DNA from: JBDTME01 sp964583795
GTDB lineage: Bacteria > Patescibacteriota > Microgenomatia > UBA1400 > PJMF01
Length of the DNA stretch: 59,855 bases
NCBI GenBank assembly: GCA_964583795.1
Contig: CAZOWX010000009.1
Location: 1 to 59,855, forward strand
Direction of reading: 5' to 3'
Shown: positions 1 to 7,791 of the stretch, one piece after another
Numbering within the stretch: position 1 is the stretch's first letter
Layout of the letters: the number at the start of each line of letters is the position of its first letter
Translations under genes and position numbers: made by a program
Notes under the pieces: generated by a model
Database searches by the model: none
Seen by the model: the letters and a program-made list of their open reading frames with translations, nothing else
What the model was told of the DNA's origin: nothing

Positions 1-77
1 TACAAAAACTACTCAAAAAGGGACCAAGGGGTTGCAGTTGCTAATTGACTACGGGAATCTAGTGGATTTATACAATA

Positions 78-380
78 TTATTCGGCAATGTGTTCAATTT
101 CTCCAATTTCCCGATAATCACGTTCATCGGCAGACATTACCACCGTAACTTTTTCTCCTTGCTTTAATCTTCTGGTTCTTATTAAAGTATTGTTTTCTCC
201 AAGAAAAAAAACTACTCCTTTACCTTGAATTAAAGGTGGATCTTTAGTTTGTGCATCGATAAATAAAGACCCAAGAATACCCTCAATAGTTGTTGTTTCA
301 TCATTGGGGGCACTAATTTCTCGCTCAATGTCACCGTTAATATTCTCTAGAAGTATTTTTCCAGTAATTATTTCAGTCAT
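78..380 (-). CDS. small unknown protein (100 aa)
   Basis: I do not recognise a family. The protein is acidic, lacks a signal peptide or membrane segment, and looks beta-rich with a hydrophobic patch (VVFFLG) in the middle. It starts at an ATG 18 bp after the stop of the DNA polymerase III delta gene on the same strand, so the two are probably co-transcribed. Nothing in the sequence tells its function. The first 77 bases of the window hold no complete gene; two short reading frames run in from the left edge but cannot be judged. Confidence 0.6.
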   Translation of the reverse strand: MTEIITGKILLENINGDIEREISAPNDETTTIEGILGSLFIDAQTKDPPLIQGKGVVFFLGENNTLIRTRRLKQGEKVTVVMSADERDYREIGEIEHIAE

Positions 381-398
381 ATTTGTAGAATTTCTTTG

Positions 399-1082
399 TC
401 AATAACTATTTATTATAACTGATTCTAATTCTTGCGCTAAACTCAGTTTTGCCTGTCCTGTTTTTAAATGATAATCAATCAATGTCAGTTTCTCTTGCCA
501 AGCAATCAATTGTTCTGTAGAAAATGCTTTCGCCTGTTGTTGCAGCTTTTTGACCACAAATGGATGAGCTTTGGGTGGAGACCCACTTTTGGTTTGCAAG
601 AGCAATCGAACTTGTCTGGCTAACATGGCGAAACAAAATTCCGCACCATCTTGTGCAACAGCAGTTTGCAGCAGTTGTAATTTTTTTGGTGTTTGCTGAT
701 GGAGCGCATCCAGCCAGGCAAATAATGCGCTTGAGAGCTCGAAAAGCTCAACTTTGGCGCTGGGGAGTTTTTTGAGATTTGCGGCGGTGAGCTTTTTACT
801 TTCCCAGACAATGATTGATTGCGACTCGCTGTAGGTATTGATGAGTTCGATGAGAGTATCTTTCTTTTTTGACTTTGGTCCAGCAAACACATTTTCGATG
901 ACAAATATTTTTTGATTGCCAAACATGCTCTGACTGCCAAACTCTGATTCAAAAAAAGCCGGGGTCATTTGATTCGACTCAAAATGTTGTGTCTGTAATC
1001 CTGTTTTTATGGCAGTTTCCAACAACGATACTAATCGAGTACGAGAGTTAACATGATGATCTCCGTGCAAAACACTCAACAT
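399..1082 (-). CDS. holA: DNA polymerase III subunit delta (HolA-like)
   Basis: This looks like the clamp-loader delta subunit that opens the sliding clamp during replication. The call rests on the opening MLSVLHGDHHVNSRTRL, which matches the HolA start where a P-loop would lie, on the following FGNQKIFVIEN segment, and on the helical C-terminal half. At 228 aa it is shorter than typical HolA (about 330 aa). The reading frame runs open to 1220, but the extra 46 residues are translated from a dispersed repeat (1179-1220), so I place the start at ATG 1082. The assignment is by pattern, not by a search. Confidence 0.65.
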   Translation of the reverse strand: MLSVLHGDHHVNSRTRLVSLLETAIKTGLQTQHFESNQMTPAFFESEFGSQSMFGNQKIFVIENVFAGPKSKKKDTLIELINTYSESQSIIVWESKKLTAANLKKLPSAKVELFELSSALFAWLDALHQQTPKKLQLLQTAVAQDGAEFCFAMLARQVRLLLQTKSGSPPKAHPFVVKKLQQQAKAFSTEQLIAWQEKLTLIDYHLKTGQAKLSLAQELESVIINSY

Positions 1083-1178
1083 GGGGATAGTGTAAAAGGT
1101 GAAATTCCAAATTCCAAGAGATAAATTCCATTTGGAAGTGAAATATCGATTGTTTTTCAAAGAAAAAATATAAAAGTT

Positions 1179-1220
1179 GTCATCCTCGACCCGGCTGAAA
1201 GCCGAGCATCGGGGATCCAT
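1179..1220 (+). repeat. dispersed repeat, short copy
   Basis: The copy begins GTCATCCTCGACCCG and ends CGAGCATCGGGGATCCAT. It is a centrally deleted version of the longer copies at 1362-1431 (reverse) and 30067-30144. The two ends carry imperfect inverted octamers (ATCCTCGA and, reversed, ATCCCCGA), as in REP or MITE-like elements. Confidence 0.75.
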
Positions 1221-1361
1221 TTATTCACATTTCTTTAAATGTACCTACTTTTAAGGTCAGAATTGTGTTGTGATCTCGATTGCGAATCACTTAAAGAGAA
1301 GGATAGAAAAATTTAAGTCGTATCAAGAAAAAAAACTCAGCGATCTTTTCGAGAGCTTCTT

Positions 1362-1431
1362 ATGGATCCCCGATGCTCGACTGATCTCTCTTGGCTGGTA
1401 GCCAGGATTTCTCTGTCGGGTCGAGGATGAC
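1362..1431 (-). repeat. dispersed repeat, long copy
   Basis: Read on minus it is nearly identical to 30067-30144 at both ends and also shares the inner GACAGAGAAATCCTGGC block. It lies in inverted orientation to the short copy 140 bp away. Confidence 0.8.
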
Positions 1432-1610
1432 GACTTTAGATGGTGGGTAGTCTTCAGTACAGGACGTCCAATCTGAAGTGTTTTTGGAGAAATGATATTA
1501 AGCTGTGTTTATGGGTAAATTTTGTACCCAATGTCTATTAGGCTAAATGTTCAATTATTCTGATGTTCAAGTAAAAAGTGCTTGCTATTTTACATTTTTA
1601 GCACAAGAAA

Positions 1611-2222
1611 TTATGCAAAAACTTTCCGAGGGCTAGTAACTAGCGATTGATTCCTCACTTTTTTTTCACTTTCCACTCGAATTTTGTTACCTGATGCCAT
1701 TACATCGACTTTTCTCAACGGACGGTTTGCTTCAAATCTTGGCTCAATATCGAACACAATCTGGTGAAATTCTTGGATAGGAAAGGACTTTTTTGGCAAT
1801 CTTATTTCGTGTAAGTTCCAGCTAAGACCTAGTTTTAGGCTTTCTCTATTATCGAATTTTCGTCTTTCGTCATCATTTGTGTGATGAATTAGAAAAGCAA
1901 TTGCTTCGTCATCAGTGACTTCACCGACCACAACCCACTCGTAACAGAGGCCAGCGGATTCGGATAAGTTCTCTCCCACCATGATTTCGTCTTCGACTCG
2001 TAATATGGTACCAGGGTTGAACACATCAAAATCGAATGTAGATGGAGAATTCGCTTCGAAAGTTTGAAGAGGTGTTTGGTTGTCTGAAGCCGCAAAAAGT
2101 AAAACTGCTTCTTTTGCAATTCTTCGAGGACCATTATTGTCTTCAAGTGGTTTTGGGAGTAATCGTTCTTTAAGTAACTTAAGCGTTCTTTTCAATTTTA
2201 CAGTTGGGGAATTCTCATTCAT
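1611..2222 (-). CDS. unknown protein (203 aa)
   Basis: This is a soluble, charged protein with a basic N-terminus (KLKRTLKLLKERLLPKP) and an acidic middle. It has no signal peptide, membrane segment or motif I can name. The ATG at 2222 is the first in frame. It stands alone between non-coding stretches. The long continuous frame and normal codon use support a real gene; the function is unknown. Confidence 0.6.
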   Translation of the reverse strand: MNENSPTVKLKRTLKLLKERLLPKPLEDNNGPRRIAKEAVLLFAASDNQTPLQTFEANSPSTFDFDVFNPGTILRVEDEIMVGENLSESAGLCYEWVVVGEVTDDEAIAFLIHHTNDDERRKFDNRESLKLGLSWNLHEIRLPKKSFPIQEFHQIVFDIEPRFEANRPLRKVDVMASGNKIRVESEKKVRNQSLVTSPRKVFA

Positions 2223-2361
2223 AGGTTTGTTTTTTAAGTCAGCTGGTTAATCACTTCTCGATATGTTAGCACGTCATATAGTACTAATTCAAAAAAATAT
2301 CTTCAGTCGATTAAAAACACACAATCCAAGGTCCGAGAATCTCACGTATTCGATCCATACA

Positions 2362-2544
2362 TTACAAACCAGATAGCAGCGTCTGGATCTTGGCGAAAAT
2401 GTACCCACCCAAGAAGATAATTCCGTACAAAAATAAATGCATCAGCACAGAGGCGATTTTTTCTCCGGTTGAATCATCGTGTTGAATGCCAATAGCGCTG
2501 GTGAGGGCAGCTGCGGCATTTGAGTTTGGATGAAGAATTCCCAT
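2362..2544 (-). CDS. small single-pass membrane protein (60 aa)
   Basis: The protein has a short polar N-terminus rich in Asn and Ala and one C-terminal hydrophobic segment (about residues 33-57, with HLFLYGIIFLGGYIFAKI). It lies upstream of the Tad pilus genes on the same strand but about 210 bp downstream of their end, so it need not belong to them. A GATACT hexamer ends 6 nt before the ATG, in keeping with the leaderless starts seen elsewhere. The family is unknown. Confidence 0.5.
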   Translation of the reverse strand: MGILHPNSNAAAALTSAIGIQHDDSTGEKIASVLMHLFLYGIIFLGGYIFAKIQTLLSGL

Positions 2545-2753
2545 AACCCAAGTATCTCAAAGAACTGCCGAGATTGTCAAACCTCTTTTAGAGTTTCTTT
2601 GAAAAGTCTCGCTCGTAACGAAAAACGTTTTGGTTTGAGCAAAAAGCAGTTTACTTTTTGACGACTAGTAGAGAGGCAACTTGAGAAAAAAATACACAGA
2701 CTTTTTGCCAAACCCTAGAGACTTGCAGTAAAATGCGACTGTTCAAACCGGCT

Positions 2754-3860
2754 CTAAGCTGCGCTCTCCTGCGCACTGAGGGTAAAAAACACTTTTTTGG
2801 TTAACTCTTTGAGTTGTGCAGTAACGATCAGTGTCTCATCTGATATGAGTTCGAATTTACGCTGATAAATCTTGATTGCTTCAGGATCGTTGTCGATTGA
2901 ATGCAGTTCAAATGGTTGCAGTTTGGCTCGCAAAGCGCTGACAATCTGTTGGTCAATATGTGGTTCAACTTGATTACAGACAAACATGAGTGAGTGTACA
3001 CTTCGTGATTGAATCAACGAAAACAGTTCCACTGTTTGAGTCAGACTGTTGGCATCTGGAGTGAGTACCCATAGCACCAGATCAAATGAACTCATTGCAG
3101 AGGGTATGAAATGAGTGGGTGTTGAGGGCAGATCCACTACAGTGATCGGGTAACTGACTTTCACAGCTTCAATCAAGTTTGCTGTTTCATTGATTGATAA
3201 ACTCTCTTGGTTTAAATCAGCTGGGGCGTTGAGGAGCGAAAATTGAGGGATGATGTTGGTCACTTGAGCTTGTAGGCGAGTGGTGGTCAAGTCTTTGCCG
3301 GTCGAAAGTAACGGTCGTAGTACTTGCCAAGATTGAGTGGACTGAACGTGCAATAGCGATCGAGCTGAACCCATCGGCACACCCAGATCAATAAGCAGTG
3401 GTTTTTCTGGTGTAAATTGTTTCAGTTGAGAAGCTAAGTGATATGCCAGAAAACTTTTACCAACTCCACCCTTGCTTGAAAAGATGCCAATAGTTTTTCC
3501 TTGAGCAAATTGCTCAGTTCTTTTTTTCAGTGAGTACTGATGAGCTTGTTCAATCAGTGCTTCCAGCTTGGAAAGATCAGACATGCCGATTACGGCAAAA
3601 GCACGCAGCTTTGAAGCCAGTTCAAAGATGTTGGCGATACTGGTCGTATCATCAAAAAAGATAATCAAACTCTTGGCAGGTTTTTGAATTTGAGCAAAGA
3701 GTTTTTGAGCTTGCTTGGCATCGGCAATGATCACTTCACTCGACTCGTATGTTTTGAGATTGGTAAGTTTGCTATCAATGACAGCAAATTTATTAATTGA
3801 AAGTGTTTGTAAACTTTCTTGTAAAGGGAGTGATTGCACGAAGTTGGAGACTCTGATCAT
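2754..3860 (-). CDS. cpaE: CpaE/TadZ-like MinD/ParA-family ATPase
   Basis: It is the pole-localising ATPase of Tad pilus systems. The ParA/MinD-type deviant Walker A (KGGVGKS, residues 130-136) follows an N-terminal region of about 120 residues that resembles a degenerate receiver domain, the usual CpaE layout; I see no clear phospho-acceptor Asp. It is the last gene of the minus-strand pilus operon, 17 bp after cpaF. Length (368 aa) is typical. Confidence 0.85.
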   Translation of the reverse strand: MIRVSNFVQSLPLQESLQTLSINKFAVIDSKLTNLKTYESSEVIIADAKQAQKLFAQIQKPAKSLIIFFDDTTSIANIFELASKLRAFAVIGMSDLSKLEALIEQAHQYSLKKRTEQFAQGKTIGIFSSKGGVGKSFLAYHLASQLKQFTPEKPLLIDLGVPMGSARSLLHVQSTQSWQVLRPLLSTGKDLTTTRLQAQVTNIIPQFSLLNAPADLNQESLSINETANLIEAVKVSYPITVVDLPSTPTHFIPSAMSSFDLVLWVLTPDANSLTQTVELFSLIQSRSVHSLMFVCNQVEPHIDQQIVSALRAKLQPFELHSIDNDPEAIKIYQRKFELISDETLIVTAQLKELTKKVFFTLSAQESAA

Positions 3861-3877
3861 ATAAGTGTTTTCCTTTT

Positions 3878-5095
3878 TTAAATAGGCTCGAGCTCTAGTA
3901 AAAATTGATTCAGTTTTTTCTTGTTGATGTTTGATTTTTTAGAACTTGCATCAAATAGTAGTTCCACTTTTCCATCTTTTGAAAAAGTACAGATTTGAGC
4001 GATGATGCGTCGCTGATGCTCATCGCGTTTGAGTTGAATGATCAAGTCGATACTTTTGGTAATCCAACTGCGAATTACTGATAATGGCAGTTCTTGAAAT
4101 CCTGCCAAAAGGACCAGCGATTCCATGCGGTCAATGGCAGCTTGCGGATTATTTGCGTGGATAGTAGTCATCGATCCAGGATGTCCGGTATTCATCGCTT
4201 GCAAGAGGTCATACGCTTCTCCTCCACGTGCTTCTCCGACGATGATCCGATCCGGTCGCATGCGCAGAGCGTTTTTGACAAGATCACGGATGAACAGCTC
4301 ACCTTTGCCATCGGTGTTGGCTGGTCGAGTTTCCATGCGAGCAACGTTGAGCAACTGATCGGGAGTAGCTAACTCAGCAGTCTCTTCAATGATGACCACG
4401 CGCTCCCCGCTCGCTCCCCCTTTGATCCAGTTGAGTAGCGCGCTCGTGAGAGTCGTTTTTCCGGTAGCGGTACCTCCAGAGATCAACATGTTCGCTTTGT
4501 GCTGTACGGCTTGTGCTAAAAACTCACTCACAGCTGTTGGAAACATCCCAAATGCAACCAAGTCTTCTGGCGAGTATACTTTTTCAGGAAACTTGCGGAT
4601 CGTAATCAGTGGCCCATTGGGGCTAACTGGCTCAACGACGATATTGACTCGAGAACCATCAGCGATGCGCGTGTCGATCAATGGAGTGCTGCGATCAACA
4701 CGTCGGCCGCTTCCCTCAAGTAAACGTTCGATGATAATGCCCAGTTCTTCGCGGTTGGGATGACGGTCGGTCAACTCAAACTGATCATTGCGTCTGCGTT
4801 TAATAAAGACGCCATCCGAGCCATTAATCATAATTTCTTCAACTTCTGGATCATCTTGAAATTCTTGAATGCTTTGCAATCCCCAGACCACTTGAGTCAG
4901 CAGCTGAGACAACATAAACTGTTTTTCTTCAGCAGCGGCAAACTGGCCGATCGACTCAAATACCTGATCGAGATATTGCTCGCTGAGCATCTGTTGTTCA
5001 GCACGATCAAGAAGCGAAAAATGTTCATGCGAAGCTAATTTTTCGATAAAGAGGATTTTTATCTGCTCGAAATCAAGTGCCGCGTTTTGTTTCAT
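3878..5095 (-). CDS. cpaF: CpaF/TadA secretion ATPase of the Tad pilus
   Basis: This hexameric type II/IV secretion ATPase powers Flp pilus assembly at the inner face of the membrane. It shows Walker A (GGTATGKTT), the Walker B region (RIIVGEARGGEA) and the Asp/His boxes around LVKNALRMRPDR and MTTIHANNP. An ATG exists at 5125, inside the preceding gene. I prefer ATG 5095 because it lies 7 bp after that gene's stop, with an AAGGGA sequence upstream, and gives the usual N-terminus. It is flanked by tadC-like and cpaE genes. Confidence 0.92.
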   Translation of the reverse strand: MKQNAALDFEQIKILFIEKLASHEHFSLLDRAEQQMLSEQYLDQVFESIGQFAAAEEKQFMLSQLLTQVVWGLQSIQEFQDDPEVEEIMINGSDGVFIKRRRNDQFELTDRHPNREELGIIIERLLEGSGRRVDRSTPLIDTRIADGSRVNIVVEPVSPNGPLITIRKFPEKVYSPEDLVAFGMFPTAVSEFLAQAVQHKANMLISGGTATGKTTLTSALLNWIKGGASGERVVIIEETAELATPDQLLNVARMETRPANTDGKGELFIRDLVKNALRMRPDRIIVGEARGGEAYDLLQAMNTGHPGSMTTIHANNPQAAIDRMESLVLLAGFQELPLSVIRSWITKSIDLIIQLKRDEHQRRIIAQICTFSKDGKVELLFDASSKKSNINKKKLNQFLLELEPI

Positions 5096-5102
5096 GAGTC
5101 GA

Positions 5103-5897
5103 TTAAATCCCTTTTTGCAACACAAATAAAAATGGAATCAAGAAAATAATTAGCAGTGCCGGCAAGTGAAAAATCAACAATGGTCCCAGTAATACGCCAC
5201 TGGTTTTGTTGGCCATGTCTTTGGTTTGTTGTTCCCTAAGCTTCCAAGCAGTTTCAACCAGTTGTTTGGTTTTGTCAGTGAGTGAGCTGCCGTATTGGGT
5301 CGAGACACTGACCGAGAGGCGAAATTCTTTCAGTAGAGGATGTGGACAGATGATGATGAGTCGATCCAAGAGTTGGGTTTGTGTGCAGTAGGTACTGAGA
5401 GTCTGAAGTCGGCGCAACTCATCACCAAAGATCCCTGGGAAATTGGGCGCAATTTGTTTAAGAGCCTGGACAAAAGACTCAAATCCAGCGCTCGAACACA
5501 GCATATAAAACTGTTCCAAAAAGTTCGGGACTGCTTGGTACAAAGCAAATTGTCGGGATTTGACGAAGTCGCCAATGACAAATTCTGGAATACTCCAACC
5601 AACAATGGCGGCCAAAAGTATGATTAAGGCAGCCACAACGAGTGAGAACTGTTGTCCTGCAATACTCATAAAAATTACACTTCCCACAACTGCTCCGAAA
5701 GTTCCAACAGCCTTCCAGATACGCAAGCGCTCTGTTGAGAGATGAATCTGTGCAAGTGCTACGCTTGGGTTTTTTAAGAATACCGTTTTGTCAAACACTT
5801 TCACTGATGAAAGTACTCGATTTAGTTGATCAATTATTTGATGAGTAACTTTGGTTGAACTGTTTTGAGTTGAAGTAAGTGTGTGAAGATAGTGCAT
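5103..5897 (-). CDS. tadC: TadC-like pilus platform protein (type II secretion F domain)
   Basis: It is one of two inner-membrane platform proteins of the Tad machine in this window (the other is at 7792-8736). The sequence has a membrane pair near residues 65-107, a cytoplasmic F domain with FLEQFYMLCSSAGFESFVQAL, and a C-terminal hydrophobic segment ending in LLIIFLIPFLFVL. It starts 2 bp after the tadE-like gene and is followed immediately by cpaF. The naming as TadC rather than TadB is by position only. Confidence 0.8.
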   Translation of the reverse strand: MHYLHTLTSTQNSSTKVTHQIIDQLNRVLSSVKVFDKTVFLKNPSVALAQIHLSTERLRIWKAVGTFGAVVGSVIFMSIAGQQFSLVVAALIILLAAIVGWSIPEFVIGDFVKSRQFALYQAVPNFLEQFYMLCSSAGFESFVQALKQIAPNFPGIFGDELRRLQTLSTYCTQTQLLDRLIIICPHPLLKEFRLSVSVSTQYGSSLTDKTKQLVETAWKLREQQTKDMANKTSGVLLGPLLIFHLPALLIIFLIPFLFVLQKGI

Positions 5898-5899
5898 GA

Positions 5900-6286
5900 T
5901 TAATTCTCAGTGTCAATGTGTTCGTTGAGTGCGACAGCTTTGATGGCAATCGGTCGTTGTATTGAGTCAAAAAATGGCAATGGTGAGTGAAAAACGGTTT
6001 TCACTTCCATAGTAACGTACTCGCCACCCGAGCAGTGAACATCAAGCGCAGAGTTGAGGCCCGAGATGGATTGTTGAACATACGATTTTCCAGCAGAGCA
6101 ATCTTTGATTGCTGCAATGCGTGCTGCAGCGTCAGTGACACTGGTGAGGTGTAAGCGAAGAAATGAGAGCTGACCAAAGTAAAAAATCAATGCAATGAGT
6201 CCAGCAATGAGTGGGAGCGACAGGACTAGTTCCAAGGTCGCCCACCCTGATTGGACAGAAGATAAATATTTTTTATGATTTTTCAT
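5900..6286 (-). CDS. tadE: TadE-like minor pseudopilin
   Basis: The short N-terminus SVQSGWATLELVLSLPLIAGLIALIFYF has the TadE pattern: a Gly just before an E-containing hydrophobic helix that a prepilin peptidase could cut. It continues as a small extracytoplasmic domain with two Cys (CSAGKSYV and VHCSGGEY) that may pair. The gene lies between cpaB and tadC in a tight operon with gaps of 2-5 bp. Confidence 0.8.
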   Translation of the reverse strand: MKNHKKYLSSVQSGWATLELVLSLPLIAGLIALIFYFGQLSFLRLHLTSVTDAAARIAAIKDCSAGKSYVQQSISGLNSALDVHCSGGEYVTMEVKTVFHSPLPFFDSIQRPIAIKAVALNEHIDTEN

Positions 6287-6290
6287 TTTT

Positions 6291-6953
6291 TTATTTCGAA
6301 ACCGCCACTAAAAACCAACCGTCGGCGAGTGCTTTGGTCAGAGCCAGACTTGAACTTTGTTGTAGTGCAAATCCTACTGCGCTGACTTGCTGCTGATTTT
6401 CTTCGGTACTATTGACCAAAATATCTGCCACAGTAATGGATTCAATGAGCACTTGAGCTTCTTCGGACTTTTTGGCTTTTCCTAAAATGGTCAGCTCTTG
6501 CCCAATTTCCAGTGGGACTGGATATGAGTGCAGGTCTTTAATGGGCAGATAAAACAACTGTTGTTTCTGTGCTAATTGTTCTTTGAGCGATATCAGCTCA
6601 TTTGGCTTTTGGAAAGTACTTAGTTGCAACAGGTCTCCGGCTTGTAGATCAGTGAGAAGAGGAAACTCTATGAGTTGAGCGTTTCCGCAGTCTTGAATGG
6701 AATTTTGTGGCAGATTTTTGGCAAAAACTTGAACAGTTTGAATATCAGATCGATTCAGTTTTTCCCCTTTTTGAGCGTTCTTGGTGACGATACAGTGGGT
6801 GGTTTGAGGTTCAACGGGAGGTCTTTTTGACCATAACTGGGCCAGGAAGATGATTGTGATGAACCAGATTCCTGTCGATGCAAGACGTATCCAGTATCGT
6901 TGCCAAAACAGTTGGGCTTTACCTTGAAACGTTTGGGGTGGAAGATATTTCAT
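6291..6953 (-). CDS. cpaB: CpaB/RcpC-like SAF-domain pilus assembly protein
   Basis: One N-terminal membrane segment (about residues 24-40) is followed by a SAF-like domain (CIVTKNAQKGEKLNRSDI) and a second beta-rich part, as in CpaB. In diderm bacteria this protein works with a secretin. No secretin gene is present here, which suits an organism with one membrane. It begins 1 bp after the flp stop codon, so it is translationally coupled to the pilin. Confidence 0.85.
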   Translation of the reverse strand: MKYLPPQTFQGKAQLFWQRYWIRLASTGIWFITIIFLAQLWSKRPPVEPQTTHCIVTKNAQKGEKLNRSDIQTVQVFAKNLPQNSIQDCGNAQLIEFPLLTDLQAGDLLQLSTFQKPNELISLKEQLAQKQQLFYLPIKDLHSYPVPLEIGQELTILGKAKKSEEAQVLIESITVADILVNSTEENQQQVSAVGFALQQSSSLALTKALADGWFLVAVSK

Positions 6954-6954
6954 C

Positions 6955-7104
6955 TTAGATCATCTTGAGACTATCGACGGCTTGTAGCAGTTTCTCCCCA
7001 AACTTATTGATCACCACACTGATAACACCAACTAAAGCAATAGCACCAACAACGTACTCCATCGTGGTCCATCCTGCTTGGGAAAGTTTTTTGGCTTTAG
7101 TCAT
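6955..7104 (-). CDS. flp: Flp-family type IVb pilin (49 aa)
   Basis: It encodes a 49-residue prepilin, the likely major pilus subunit. The leader MTKAKKLSQAG precedes WTTMEYVVGAIALVGV. The Gly11/Trp12 junction followed by Glu and Tyr at mature positions 5 and 6 is the Flp processing signature, and the hydrophobic helix continues to about residue 33. A strong Shine-Dalgarno (AAGGAG) lies 6 nt upstream. It is the first gene of the minus-strand Tad operon. It is easily missed because of its size. Confidence 0.93.
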   Translation of the reverse strand: MTKAKKLSQAGWTTMEYVVGAIALVGVISVVINKFGEKLLQAVDSLKMI

Positions 7105-7121
7105 AGCGTCTCCTTTTTGGT

Positions 7122-7150
7122 TTGAAATGACTGCGTTTATAATGTATTAT
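7122..7150 (+). promoter_or_regulatory. sigma70-type promoter for the tadG-like/tadB-like unit
   Basis: TTGAAA (7122-7127), a 17-bp spacer and TATTAT (7145-7150) precede the plus-strand pilus genes. The -10 shares six bases with the -10 of the opposing promoter for flp, so the two units probably compete for polymerase. Confidence 0.75.
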
Positions 7151-7173
7151 ATAAGATATTCTTAAAACATCAA
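7146..7173 (-). promoter_or_regulatory. promoter of the flp-cpaB-tadE-tadC-cpaF-cpaE operon
   Basis: On the minus strand TTGATG (7168-7173), a 16-bp spacer and TATAAT (7146-7151) stand about 40 bp before the flp start. The -10 overlaps the plus-strand TATTAT at 7145-7150. Confidence 0.7.
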
Positions 7174-7791
7174 ATGCTGTCAAAAATGACAAAAAAATGT
7201 ACTCAATTGCCAGATCAACAACACGGTTCAGTGAGTTTGCTGGTGCTTTTATTTGGAGTGATGGCGATTGGAATTTGTTTTGGTGTTGTGGCCGTCGCTG
7301 AAACGATGACAGTAAAAAAAGAAGCCACTTTAGGAGCCCAATCAAGTGCGAACGCTGCCGCGTTTTCGTATGGTCACACTTTCGTAAAAGAAGTCAAACA
7401 GTGTTACACAAAGAAAGTTTCCGAGTGGTTAGAAGAAGAACCAGAACTGCCCGAAGAGTGTGATACGGATCTGCTTGATGAGTGTCTAAGCAAAAAATTC
7501 AAGCAGTGTGATAGCGAAGTATTGGTGTGTATCCCTGATAGTGATGAGTTTATTCAGAGTTGTACTCGTGATCCTCAAGTCATTGCAGCTTCGACTGATG
7601 CCGCAAAAAGCGCAGCCAGTAGAGTGGCGAGTAATTATCAGCTTGATCATTTCTTTGTTGCAAAACAGGATGACACTTTGAAAATTTCAGGAAATCGATC
7701 ATTTTCATCACAGGTGCCAGTCTTTGGACGAAATATGGAGTTGAATGTAGAAGCAGAAAGTGAGACAACACTGACTCTTCAAGGAGAATAA
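7174..7791 (+). CDS. TadG-like pilus-associated protein
   Basis: The N-terminus QQHGSVSLLVLLFGVMAIGICFG resembles TadE/TadG prepilin-like anchors, with Gly18 before a long hydrophobic helix (to about residue 44). A Cys-rich middle (Cys at about 77, 94, 103 and 112 onward) follows, then a C-terminal extracytoplasmic part. The start may be ATG 7174 or ATG 7186; neither has a Shine-Dalgarno. It is transcribed divergently from flp and its stop abuts the start of the TadB-like gene. Confidence 0.7.
   Translation: MLSKMTKKCTQLPDQQHGSVSLLVLLFGVMAIGICFGVVAVAETMTVKKEATLGAQSSANAAAFSYGHTFVKEVKQCYTKKVSEWLEEEPELPEECDTDLLDECLSKKFKQCDSEVLVCIPDSDEFIQSCTRDPQVIAASTDAAKSAASRVASNYQLDHFFVAKQDDTLKISGNRSFSSQVPVFGRNMELNVEAESETTLTLQGE

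Larger units (their letters stand above)
1083..1610. other. 528-bp non-coding stretch with an inverted pair of dispersed repeats
   Basis: Once the delta subunit is started at 1082 no gene fits here. The stretch carries two copies of the dispersed GTCATCCTCGACCCG repeat in opposite orientation (1179-1220 and 1362-1431). A transcript crossing both could fold into a long hairpin. I see no other feature. Confidence 0.6.

Noticed and set aside
560..952. Open frames on both strands inside the delta-subunit gene
   Set aside because: Shadows of the coding frame with unnatural composition.
4094..5038. Four plus-strand frames across cpaF
   Set aside because: Antisense shadows of a well-supported ATPase gene.
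7155..7183. TTGACA at 7178-7183 (minus) as the -35 of the flp operon
   Set aside because: Its 17-bp partner would be AATATC; the TTGATG-16-TATAAT pair fits better.
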